A program made the translations under genes and the position numbers. From Dulcicalothrix desertica PCC 7102 (GTDB taxonomy: Bacteria > Cyanobacteriota > Cyanobacteriia > Cyanobacteriales > Nostocaceae): a stretch of DNA of 64,000 nucleotides. Numbering within the stretch: the stretch's first letter is position 1; each line of letters opens with the position of its first letter. Shown in pieces: positions 43,812 to 51,347 of this stretch. The stretch spans positions 102,755-166,754 of the forward strand of contig NZ_RSCL01000019.1 in NCBI RefSeq assembly GCF_003991905.1, read 5' to 3'. The notes beneath the pieces were generated by a model. That model saw only the letters and a list, made by a program, of their open reading frames with translations, did not search any database and was not told the DNA's origin.

Positions 43812-45210
43812 ACTTTTTCGACTAACTCGCGTTCGTTTAGCTCTGTACTATGCCATTGTCATGGGTTTAATTTTAAGCCTATGTGCCTTCGGTTTTTACA
43901 GAGCAGTGTTCCATGCTCATGTGGTAGCTTTAGACAGTGAAATTGAGTCAGTAGCAGGAACACTCCACGATAGTCTCGAACTAAAACTAGAGCAACCTGG
44001 ACGTTTAGAACCAATTGCACATCTACTATTTCCCAATATAGATAATTGTAGCACTGGGGCAAGTTGTATTCAACAACCACTAGATTCTAAACGTCATCTT
44101 TTAGGTATTGTCACTAAAAGTAGCTACTACGTGCGTTTTTTTGATACTTCGGGAAAATTGATTGCTACTGCTGGTTCTTACCCTTCCGGTTTACCTACTG
44201 TTTTTAATAAAAAAATTTGGCAATTTCTCAGAGATAGTAAGGGTGAAGATTATCATCAAATTACTGTAGCTTTACATACCCAGAGTCATCAAGATTGGGG
44301 CTATATGCAAGTCGGGCGAAGTTTGGAAGAGTTTAATGGTTATCTTGATAGTGTAAAATTAACTTTAGTATTGGGGTTGCCAATTGCAATGGTAATGATT
44401 GCAATTGCATCATGGTGGCTAGCTGGATTAGCGATGCAGCCAATATATCAATCCTATCGGCAAATTCAACAGTTTACAGCCGATGCAGCGCATGAATTGC
44501 GAACACCTTTAGCTGCAACAGGCGCCACAGTTGAATCAGCGCTTTTGGCACCAAAATTAGAAGAGGAAGAGACACGAGATATTTTACAAACTATACATCG
44601 TCAAAATCTGCGACTTACGACTTTAGTAGCTGATTTGCTAATGTTAGTGCGTTTAGAAAAACAACCTATTAAACAACGGGAACTATGTTGTCTAGAGGAA
44701 ATTATTGACGATTTGATAGAAGAATTTGAAGCAATGGCAGCCGCAGCAGGAGTCAAGTTAACATCTGTAAAGAGGGCGCCAACACCCTTAAATATTATTG
44801 GTAATACCGACCAGCTTTATCGTTTGATATCTAATTTAATCGTAAATGCAATTCACTACACGCCCCAAGGAGGAGAGGTAACAGTATTTTTAAATAGAAG
44901 CGACCATTATGCTGTAATTAAAGTTCAGGATACAGGTATTGGTATTCCACAGAAGGAACTTACTCACATTTTTGACCGCTTTTACCGTGTTTCAAGCGAC
45001 CGTTCTCGCAGTACTGGTGGTTCAGGATTGGGTTTAGCGATTGTAAGCGCGATAGTAAGTGTACATAAAGGTAAGTTAAATGTAGAGAGCGAATTGGGTC
45101 TCGGTAGTATTTTTACAGTTCAATTACCTTTGGATATCACTGCTATGAACGATAAAAGTTCTATGTTTTTACTAAAAAAATTGTATCGTCGCGTGAGCAA
45201 GCCAAAGTAA
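43798..45210 (+). CDS. Sensor histidine kinase (RppB/NrsS/CopS-like)
   Basis: 470 residues, overlapping the regulator gene by 14 bases. Helix 1 (LALYYAIVMGLILSLCAFGF), periplasmic sensor about 40-195, helix 2 (LVLGLPIAMVMIAIASWWLA). HisKA with phosphoacceptor in DAAHELRTPLAATGATVE; HATPase with NLIVNAIHYTPQGGEV (N box), VQDTGIGIP (G1), GGSGLGLAIV (G2). The periplasmic part has a Cys pair in DNCSTGASCIQ and scattered His (HIDH-type spacing not obvious), possible metal-sensing residues. Start ATG 43798, with translational coupling. Confidence 0.92.
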   Translation: MNQNKLFRLTRVRLALYYAIVMGLILSLCAFGFYRAVFHAHVVALDSEIESVAGTLHDSLELKLEQPGRLEPIAHLLFPNIDNCSTGASCIQQPLDSKRHLLGIVTKSSYYVRFFDTSGKLIATAGSYPSGLPTVFNKKIWQFLRDSKGEDYHQITVALHTQSHQDWGYMQVGRSLEEFNGYLDSVKLTLVLGLPIAMVMIAIASWWLAGLAMQPIYQSYRQIQQFTADAAHELRTPLAATGATVESALLAPKLEEEETRDILQTIHRQNLRLTTLVADLLMLVRLEKQPIKQRELCCLEEIIDDLIEEFEAMAAAAGVKLTSVKRAPTPLNIIGNTDQLYRLISNLIVNAIHYTPQGGEVTVFLNRSDHYAVIKVQDTGIGIPQKELTHIFDRFYRVSSDRSRSTGGSGLGLAIVSAIVSVHKGKLNVESELGLGSIFTVQLPLDITAMNDKSSMFLLKKLYRRVSKPK

Positions 45211-45215
45211 GCTGA

Positions 45216-45518
45216 CTTGACAATACTTTTGACTTGGTTATAAGTGCCCACATGCTAGAACATTTACCAAACTCAACTGCCGGACTACAGGAAATGGTAA
45301 GGGTGTTACGTCCAGGGGCGCCATTAATTATTGCGGTAACACGTCCGGGACTACTCGGTTTTTGGCTAGAATCGCGTTGGGGTAACAGTTGTCTTGCTCC
45401 GAATACTTTAGCAAAGATGATGGAAACCGTTGGACTAACAGACATTTATTTGTGTCCGTTTACTTTCGGATTGTCCCGTTACACAAGTATTGTATGTGTG
45501 GGAATTAAAAGCGAATAA
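45216..45518 (+). pseudogene. C-terminal relic of a SAM methyltransferase
   Basis: About 100 codons with no start: NTFDLVISAHMLEHLPNSTA, LQEMVRVLRPGAPLIIAVTR, ending VCVGIKSE. The SAM-binding first half is missing. A TTG at 45234 could start a short product, but function is unlikely. It marks the right end of the metal island. Confidence 0.75.
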
Positions 45519-45888
45519 AAATAGATTGTGATATTGATCTGCAAAATAGTGCTGTGCGGTAGCCATATACAGGTATGAATATAACTGTGAAACTGCGAAT
45601 ATTTTTTCTTTAATACGCAATTTACATCTCAAGTATTTTATTTTAAAAAAAAAGTTTTATTTTTTGCGAACACAATAGATAAAAGAGGTTGCAATACCTA
45701 AAAGTAATGCATAAGCTGACTATTATTAATTTGAACTCATTGTTAAGTAACTTTGAGTTCTGCTTCAGTTGAACTAAACCCAAACTAAAACAACAAAAAA
45801 TGTAAATTATTTTTTAATTCACATTATTTTTGGTGAATTTTTAGTCTGCCTTTTTTTCAATACAAAGTCTTATTTAGTTTAATTTGAG
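45519..45888. other. AT-rich spacer between island and mobile module
   Basis: 370 bases without a credible gene, TTTCAT box or MerR promoter. Runs of T and A near 45640-45665 and 45790-45865. I see no direct repeat or tRNA that would mark an integration end. Confidence 0.45.
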
Positions 45889-46287
45889 ATGGTATGTGAT
45901 GATGTTATGTACACCCAGAAAACTCTTGCCCAGAGGTATGAGATATCAATTGCAGCTTTGCAGCGCTGGTATCCTTTTGCAGGAATAGTTAAACCCAAAA
46001 AACGTGGTGGATATTTTGATGCTGCCACTGTTGAGATAGCTGACACCTTCTACGTAGCTATCAAAATTCGGCGATTAACTTGTGAGGAGTATTTACAACA
46101 AGTAATTCCTGCGGGTGGGTTGGATGCTTTCATGCAAAAGGTAAACGGTATTAGTCTTTACGACTTTTTGACTAAACATATTTCTGATGAAGAGCGAGAG
46201 AACTATATTGTCCAGTCGGTAATTAAGAGGTTGGAGCGCAATGAAGCATATAAATCAGCTAGCACAACAGTTGCAAGTGTCGCCTGA
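45889..46287 (+). CDS. Small HTH-like protein of the mobile module
   Basis: 132 residues. The start resembles a MerR/excisionase-type DNA-binding fold: QKTLAQRYEISIAALQRWYP then KKRGGYFDAATVEIAD. The rest is helical. ATG 45907 is an alternative start. Overlaps the next gene by 47 bases, so the two are coupled. Probably a regulator at the head of the operon; family not identified. Confidence 0.6.
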   Translation: MVCDDVMYTQKTLAQRYEISIAALQRWYPFAGIVKPKKRGGYFDAATVEIADTFYVAIKIRRLTCEEYLQQVIPAGGLDAFMQKVNGISLYDFLTKHISDEERENYIVQSVIKRLERNEAYKSASTTVASVA

Positions 46288-46858
46288 CAAGTTACGGGAA
46301 ATTTGTAACTTGTTAGGTTTGCCTTTGAAATCGAACGATACAGTTGATGAAACAGTCGAGCAGCAGCTAGTTCACCTAAAAGAGGTTGCTGCACGCGAGG
46401 CTATTTCTTTAGATGAAGCTGCTCGACATTTAGTTGAGATGCGTGACCGTAAAGTGGAAACAGAAAAAGGCGCCCACAAATTCGACAAGCGCGAGTACAT
46501 TCAGCAGCGTTTTGGAACTGACCCAGAACTTGCGGCACCTGATAGTTTTGTAGGGATGCTTTATCTGGATGCTGATAGAGGAATCCAGCTTGGGGAATTA
46601 CGGCATAAAGTGGTGCTAGAAACTTCCACGCTTGCTTTAGAAGAATTTGTTTTTAATGGCAACACCTCACTAACTAACGGAGATAATACTGATTACAACC
46701 AAGCCCAAGAGCGAGTTCAGTCTCGAATCGATAACGATTTTTTTGCCAAGGTGAATTGGGGAGAAGGGAGTCACCCACTGCTAGCCAGTTCATCGACGCC
46801 TTCTCACAAACAGTTGAAGTCGTCGCAGCCGAAAACCGCGCAATCTCAGAAGAAATAA
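46241..46858 (+). CDS. Unknown protein with N-terminal HTH-like segment
   Basis: 205 residues. INQLAQQLQVSPDKLREICN and LLGLPLKSNDTVDETVEQQL look like a small helical DNA- or protein-binding domain. A middle region (FDKREYIQQRFGTDPELAAP, SFVGMLYLDADRGIQLGELR) follows, then a Gln/Ser/Lys-rich tail. GGAG precedes the ATG. Overlaps both neighbours. No family recognised. Confidence 0.62.
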   Translation: MKHINQLAQQLQVSPDKLREICNLLGLPLKSNDTVDETVEQQLVHLKEVAAREAISLDEAARHLVEMRDRKVETEKGAHKFDKREYIQQRFGTDPELAAPDSFVGMLYLDADRGIQLGELRHKVVLETSTLALEEFVFNGNTSLTNGDNTDYNQAQERVQSRIDNDFFAKVNWGEGSHPLLASSSTPSHKQLKSSQPKTAQSQKK

Positions 46859-47130
46859 TTGAGCAAATGCTCCCGGTTTGTTATCAACTGCGCGACGAGA
46901 GTTTACTTTCTTTAAGAAAAACATCTACCTTAGCGCTTGGTATCAATTGCCTTTCAGTTATTGCAGGTACGGTAATTGGAACTTGGATAGCGATTCCTCC
47001 AACTCAGGAAAGACAAGAAATTTCGTCAATTGAACCAATTTTGATTGGCGCCAGTATCGGCGAATTAATTGGGTTAGTTTTAGCACTTTTAATAATTTGG
47101 ACACGGGGTGGACATGAGCGCAGCGTTTGA
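46756..47130 (+). CDS. Small membrane protein
   Basis: Up to 124 residues from TTG 46756, or 87 from ATG 46867. Two helices: about 62-80 (LALGINCLSVIAGTVIGTWI) and 97-115 (ILIGASIGELIGLVLALLII). The N-terminal half is amphipathic. The long overlap (103 bases) with the upstream gene makes the later start plausible, though the upstream frame also reads sensibly (SQFIDAFSQTVEVVAAENRA). Confidence 0.55.
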   Translation: MGRRESPTASQFIDAFSQTVEVVAAENRAISEEIIEQMLPVCYQLRDESLLSLRKTSTLALGINCLSVIAGTVIGTWIAIPPTQERQEISSIEPILIGASIGELIGLVLALLIIWTRGGHERSV

Positions 47131-47332
47131 TTTTTTGATAAATACAGCTGGTGGGCTATTAATGAATCTAGGAGTTTCTGGGATGGTAGGTCATGTCATT
47201 GGGGTCGGCGCCACTCTTGCTTTGCATCCATTATTACTGCTAACGGGGATAGTTGTGGGTGGCGCCTCAATTGCAATTGCTCGCGAACTAAACAGGCGCC
47301 CCGAATTGAGATTGGTTGTTGATAATAGTTGA
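47114..47332 (+). CDS. Small membrane protein
   Basis: 72 residues with two closely packed hydrophobic stretches (GLLMNLGVSGMVGHVIGVGA, LLLLTGIVVGGASIAIA). GGGTG precedes ATG 47114. Overlaps the preceding gene by 17 bases. Gly-rich helices suggest an oligomeric channel or scaffold, but this is inference. Confidence 0.58.
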   Translation: MSAAFDFLINTAGGLLMNLGVSGMVGHVIGVGATLALHPLLLLTGIVVGGASIAIARELNRRPELRLVVDNS

Positions 47333-47340
47333 GGTGCGGT

Positions 47341-48168
47341 ATGTTTACACCGACTCAGGTTCGAGATAGTAAGCCAAGCCGTAAAAAGAAAAAGGTAAAT
47401 ATTGGTTTATGGACTGGTTGTTCTACTGTCGGCGCCTTATGTGTGATTGGTTCGGTTGCTTTAATGATAGGTTGGCGGCAGCAGTTACCAAACAACCAGC
47501 CATCCGAGGTACAGCAAGCAAAGGCGCAAGTCAAACAAGTTAGGGAAGTGTATCTTGAGAAGCTATCTCGAACTGATTACAACATCGACAATCTTTCTAA
47601 TTATTCTTCATCTGAAGGCGTACCCACATTGACAGGATGGCGCCAGTTGGCAGCAGCTTTATGGTCACAGCAACTTAAAAGTGAGATATCCAAGATGCAG
47701 AGTGACTCTAATTCAGGGTTTTACCGCCTGCACTATATGCCAGCTTTGGAGATAGTTAAATTTAACGCCTTGGATGTTTTGTTAGAAGCTGCATCTGGTA
47801 ATAATACATTTTACTGGGGCTATCGTCGAACCGATGGTACTAAGGTCGAGGAAAAAATACCAACAGGCGCCGCCGCTGTTTTCCTGTTAGGAAAGTTAGA
47901 AGCTATTGACTACGCACAAAATTTAGAATCACAACCAGCGGTTGATTTAAACCAGATGCTAATTCAAATCCGCTCTGGCACTGAGCCATACTCTCTTGCT
48001 CAAGCTCAGTTACTACGAGCGCGCGGATATTCTGACCCAGTAAAGCAGATGGCACAGTTGGGAGATATTCGAGCCAAGATAAAACAACTATCGGAAGAAC
48101 GGCGCCTGTATTTACAAGGTATGAAAGAAACGGTTAAGCCTGTTTACCCTGATAAAAAACCTGAATAG
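47341..48168 (+). CDS. Single-pass membrane protein of the mobile module
   Basis: 275 residues. Basic N-terminus (KPSRKKKKVNIG), one helix (CSTVGALCVIGSVALMIGW), then an extracytoplasmic, helix-rich region with YHTL-free composition, e.g. WRQLAAALWSQQLKSEISKM and FYWGYRRTDGTKVEEKIPTG. GAGGTG precedes ATG 47341. No family recognised; layout resembles accessory proteins of conjugation machines. Confidence 0.62.
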   Translation: MFTPTQVRDSKPSRKKKKVNIGLWTGCSTVGALCVIGSVALMIGWRQQLPNNQPSEVQQAKAQVKQVREVYLEKLSRTDYNIDNLSNYSSSEGVPTLTGWRQLAAALWSQQLKSEISKMQSDSNSGFYRLHYMPALEIVKFNALDVLLEAASGNNTFYWGYRRTDGTKVEEKIPTGAAAVFLLGKLEAIDYAQNLESQPAVDLNQMLIQIRSGTEPYSLAQAQLLRARGYSDPVKQMAQLGDIRAKIKQLSEERRLYLQGMKETVKPVYPDKKPE

Positions 48169-48179
48169 GGGGTGATGTT

Positions 48180-48632
48180 ATGTACGCTAAATTCGCTGCT
48201 GCAGCTATTTGTATAGTGCTTTCTACATTTAATGTTGTAGCAGCCGTGCGTCGTACACCCGTGCGTACTGTGTTGTCCGAGTCATCACGAACGACTGTGG
48301 TTCAAATGCAATCACCTGGAGTTGGTGTGCATTGGAGTAGTGCAGTAATATTTGCGGCAGGATTTGCTTGTTTTTTAGGTTGGGGTTTATCTGATTACAA
48401 CAAATCTTTAGATTTCGGTGAACATGAATCTTCTAAGCAGCAACCCGATACAAATATACCGTCTGCAACAAACCTTCCCAAAAATGTAGTGCAGTTTTCA
48501 CCGCGCGTGATTTCTCCACAAAAGGAGAATCAACCAGGAGTGCTTTCTCCTGAAGAGTTTTTTGCTCAACTTCAAGATACTGAAGACTATTGGGCTGATG
48601 ACAACCAGCCTAAAGATAACCATTCTCATTAA
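48180..48632 (+). CDS. Small membrane protein of the mobile module
   Basis: 150 residues, helices at about 2-22 (KFAAAAICIVLSTFNVVAAV) and 57-73 (SSAVIFAAGFACFLGWGLSD), then an acidic, Gln/Pro-rich cytoplasmic or periplasmic tail ending LQDTEDYWADDN. GGGGGTG precedes the ATG. Function unknown. Confidence 0.6.
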   Translation: MYAKFAAAAICIVLSTFNVVAAVRRTPVRTVLSESSRTTVVQMQSPGVGVHWSSAVIFAAGFACFLGWGLSDYNKSLDFGEHESSKQQPDTNIPSATNLPKNVVQFSPRVISPQKENQPGVLSPEEFFAQLQDTEDYWADDNQPKDNHSH

Positions 48633-48673
48633 ATTTTGAGGACACGTTGATATGACTAAGAACCGTCGTACTT

Positions 48674-49141
48674 TTGATGTGGATTATTCTGAAGGGGGAG
48701 CAATTATGCCTACAAACAGGTTGCAGAATATGCGGTTGGCAAGTACAGCAACAGGGTGGTATTACATCACAATCTGGTTATCCTAATGTAATTGATACCC
48801 AGGTAGTTCAACCAATTGAGGTAAAACATATTACCTCACCTGGAGCAAACAAAGCAGTAGTTCCACGAATCGAGATACCTTACGTTGAAATCTGGAAAGC
48901 TCATCGCTTGCATCCTCAGAATCCCTGGAGGTTCATTTGGTATCCTGCTTACTTCCTTGGAGACTGTATAAAATCCCCAGTAGGAGTAGGCGCCGTAGGT
49001 TCGTGGTTATTGTTTTTGTTGGTCAATTTTTTACTGAACGGGTCATATCAAGGACCTGGTTATGTTAACGGTAAAAAGATTGAAGTAGTACCAGAGAAAG
49101 TTCCTACTATTTCTATGCCAGTGGTTCGACAGTTGGAATAG
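48674..49141 (+). CDS. Membrane protein with uncertain N-terminus
   Basis: The convincing part begins around VIDTQVVQPIEVKHITSPGA and includes IPYVEIWKAHRLHPQNPWRF, helix VGVGAVGSWLLFLLVNFLLN and a C-terminal EVVPEKVPTISMPVVRQLE. The first 30 residues (MMWIILKGEQLCLQTGCRIC...) look unnatural. A better-placed start (ATG 48652 with GAGGA upstream) opens a different frame, MTKNRRTFDVDYSEGGAIMP, that ends at 48789. Either two overlapping genes or a frameshift near 48720-48780. Confidence 0.5.
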   Translation: MMWIILKGEQLCLQTGCRICGWQVQQQGGITSQSGYPNVIDTQVVQPIEVKHITSPGANKAVVPRIEIPYVEIWKAHRLHPQNPWRFIWYPAYFLGDCIKSPVGVGAVGSWLLFLLVNFLLNGSYQGPGYVNGKKIEVVPEKVPTISMPVVRQLE

Positions 49142-49143
49142 CC

Positions 49144-49413
49144 ATGTCAGTAAAACTTACTTTCTGGTTAGTGTTGGCACTGTGGATATTAAAGATTCTG
49201 CAACCAGGTTATTTACAGTTTTACGGTTGGCGCCATGTTGTAACTCTAGCTCAAAAATTGCAATCTTCTTCTGCGGCTGTTCCTACTTCTAGTCTCACTA
49301 CACGAACTGACACATCCAGTATTCAAGAATGTCGCGAGCCAAATAATGATTTTGAGAAGGTATTAAGTTCAGCTTCGATTGGTTGCTGGGCGAACAATGA
49401 TTCAAAAAACTAA
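49144..49413 (+). CDS. Small single-pass membrane protein
   Basis: 89 residues. One N-terminal helix (LTFWLVLALWILKILQPGYL), then a Ser/Thr-rich segment and CREPNNDFEKVLSSASIGCW. Starts two bases after the previous stop. No family recognised. Confidence 0.55.
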   Translation: MSVKLTFWLVLALWILKILQPGYLQFYGWRHVVTLAQKLQSSSAAVPTSSLTTRTDTSSIQECREPNNDFEKVLSSASIGCWANNDSKN

Positions 49414-49418
49414 TAGCT

Positions 49419-50246
49419 ATGCGAATCACATTCGAGACTGATAATGATTCCCAAACAGATGTTACAAGTACGGATGTTGTTGATGAGCAGGGAGGAAGTT
49501 GGAAGTATGTGCTTGCAACTACTGTTTTAGTTGGGTCGATTGTAGTTGCTCCTATTTCCAATTGGCTAGATTCTTTAGTTGTAATTCAGCAAGTTCGTTC
49601 CGTCGTCTATCCTCAGTTTGGGCAGCCTGTTAGTAATAGTTTAGCTAGCCGTGTATACCAAGCGATGCGTCGTAAAGGCTACCAAGTATTTACCAACGAA
49701 GGAGAGATTAATATTGTTTATCTGCGCGGCGCCGATAAAAATGGTAAACCCAACAGTAACGCCATTAATGAATGGTATGACCGTCGCTTGGTTTTAATGT
49801 TTCGTAATGGTCAGCCAACTATTGCTGGTAATTGGGCTGCGACAGTAAAACCTGGTTTGCCTGCTATCCGTAATCCTTTAGGTAAAGCAGGCGCCGCATT
49901 TATTGAGTCAGGACAATATAAAGCTTGGCGAGTAGGTATTCACAACGGTATATTTGGGCGTTCAGAAGAAGGTTTGGTTCAAGTGGCGCCAGTTAACTTT
50001 CGTCGCGATGTTAACCGTAATGGCAAAGTTGACAGTGAACCCATTCAGTCAGGAATGATTGGGCTTAATCAACATTCGGGAAGTGACCAACTTAAGGTTG
50101 ACCGTGCTTCATACGCTTGTCTTGCTGCTCAATCACAAAGTGGTCATTTGTATAAGTTTATGCAATTGGTGAAAGCTGACCCTCGCTACCGTCGAAATCG
50201 AGCTTTTGTTTTTACCACAACCATTTTGGATGCGGATGATTTGTAG
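49419..50246 (+). CDS. Membrane-anchored protein with wall-associated domain
   Basis: 275 residues. Short N-terminus MRITFETDNDSQ, then a helix introduced by WKYVLATTVLVGSIVVAP. The outer domain carries VYQAMRRKGYQVFTNEGEIN, YLRGADKNGKPNSNAINEWY, ATVKPGLPAIRNPLGKAGAA and NFRRDVNRNGKVDSEPIQSG-type sequence with IGLNQHSGSD and a Cys (YACLAAQSQ). This pattern resembles phage-like proteins of the L,D-transpeptidase/cell-wall hydrolase kind; the match is from memory and tentative. It shares its N-terminal anchor layout with the next gene. Confidence 0.6.
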   Translation: MRITFETDNDSQTDVTSTDVVDEQGGSWKYVLATTVLVGSIVVAPISNWLDSLVVIQQVRSVVYPQFGQPVSNSLASRVYQAMRRKGYQVFTNEGEINIVYLRGADKNGKPNSNAINEWYDRRLVLMFRNGQPTIAGNWAATVKPGLPAIRNPLGKAGAAFIESGQYKAWRVGIHNGIFGRSEEGLVQVAPVNFRRDVNRNGKVDSEPIQSGMIGLNQHSGSDQLKVDRASYACLAAQSQSGHLYKFMQLVKADPRYRRNRAFVFTTTILDADDL

Positions 50247-50275
50247 ATAGCTCAGGTAATTCAAGGAATTAGTAC

Positions 50276-51346
50276 GTGAGACTTGTTATTGATTTTCAGG
50301 GTAGCAAGCATCAGAGTAAAAATGTACTTAATAAAGCTTCTAACCCTGATTGGAAATATGCTATTGCAACAGGAATTTTAGTTGCAGCGATGATAGTTCC
50401 CCAATTTTCTGAATGGGTTGAATCTCAACAGTTCGTCAAATCTCTCCAAACAAGAGTTGGTAGCTTACCTACTACAGGCGCCTCAATTAGTCGAATTGCT
50501 TTTCCTACTGTTGCAAATGCTCCTGTCACAAGTGGGTTTGGTTGGCGCCAGCATCCCATTACAGGAGAGCGGAAGTTTCATACTGGTATTGATTTTGCTG
50601 TTTCTTTGGGGGCGCCGATTTATGCAACTGATGCTGGAATCGTTGAATTTGCTGGAGAGAAGGGGGGTTACGGAAATACAGTTATTGTTAAGCACACCTC
50701 GGTATCTACTCTCTACGGTCATGCTAGTAAGCTTTATGTTGCGACTGGTCAGAAAGTAGCGCGCGGGCAAATGATTGCAGCAGTTGGTAGTACAGGAATG
50801 TCCACAGGTCCACATCTACATTTTGAAGTTCGGGTTAATGGTAAACCTCAAAATCCACGCCCTTATTTGCTTTCTCAGTTCGCAAATTCTTACTCCCAAA
50901 GAATGCGTGCTTTTTTAGCAACAATTCGTTGGGCTGAAACTGGTACTTCGGGTTCTCTGAGTTATCGTAAGTTAGTTTTTAATGGCACTTTTAACGATTT
51001 TTCAACCCATCCGTTAATTAAACAATGTGCCCCAATTAATGGAAAGAGCGTTTGTTCTACTGCTGCTGGTGCTTATCAGATGCTAGACAAATCTTGGTAT
51101 GACCTTCAACCAAAACTAAAGTTGACTAATTTTTCTCCTACTTCTCAAGACAAAATGGCAGTTGAATATATTCGTCGCAATCAAGCTATAGCTGATGTTG
51201 AAGCAGGTAATTTAGATGCTGCTCTTCAAAAATTAGGAAGAGTTTGGGCGAGTATGCCTTACAACAACTATAATCAAAATGCAAAAACTTTAGAACAATG
51301 GAGAAGTTATTATCAGCAGCAATTATTAGCTTATAGAGGTCAATGA
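50276..51346 (+). CDS. Membrane-anchored M23 peptidase fused to lysozyme-like domain
   Basis: 356 residues, GTG start with AAGGA upstream. N-terminal anchor: MRLVIDFQ then WKYAIATGILVAAMIVPQ. M23 metallopeptidase domain at about 80-200: TSGFGWRQHP, zinc ligands in HTGIDF and GPHLHFEV, and YGHASKLYV. A C-terminal lysozyme/transglycosylase-like domain at about 205-356 has the likely catalytic Glu in IRWAETGTSG, then STAAGAYQMLDKSWYDL. Two peptidoglycan-cutting activities on one anchor fit the VirB1-like role of opening the wall for a conjugation or injection apparatus. The FtsK-like gene follows after one base. Confidence 0.85.
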   Translation: MRLVIDFQGSKHQSKNVLNKASNPDWKYAIATGILVAAMIVPQFSEWVESQQFVKSLQTRVGSLPTTGASISRIAFPTVANAPVTSGFGWRQHPITGERKFHTGIDFAVSLGAPIYATDAGIVEFAGEKGGYGNTVIVKHTSVSTLYGHASKLYVATGQKVARGQMIAAVGSTGMSTGPHLHFEVRVNGKPQNPRPYLLSQFANSYSQRMRAFLATIRWAETGTSGSLSYRKLVFNGTFNDFSTHPLIKQCAPINGKSVCSTAAGAYQMLDKSWYDLQPKLKLTNFSPTSQDKMAVEYIRRNQAIADVEAGNLDAALQKLGRVWASMPYNNYNQNAKTLEQWRSYYQQQLLAYRGQ

Positions 51347-51347
51347 T

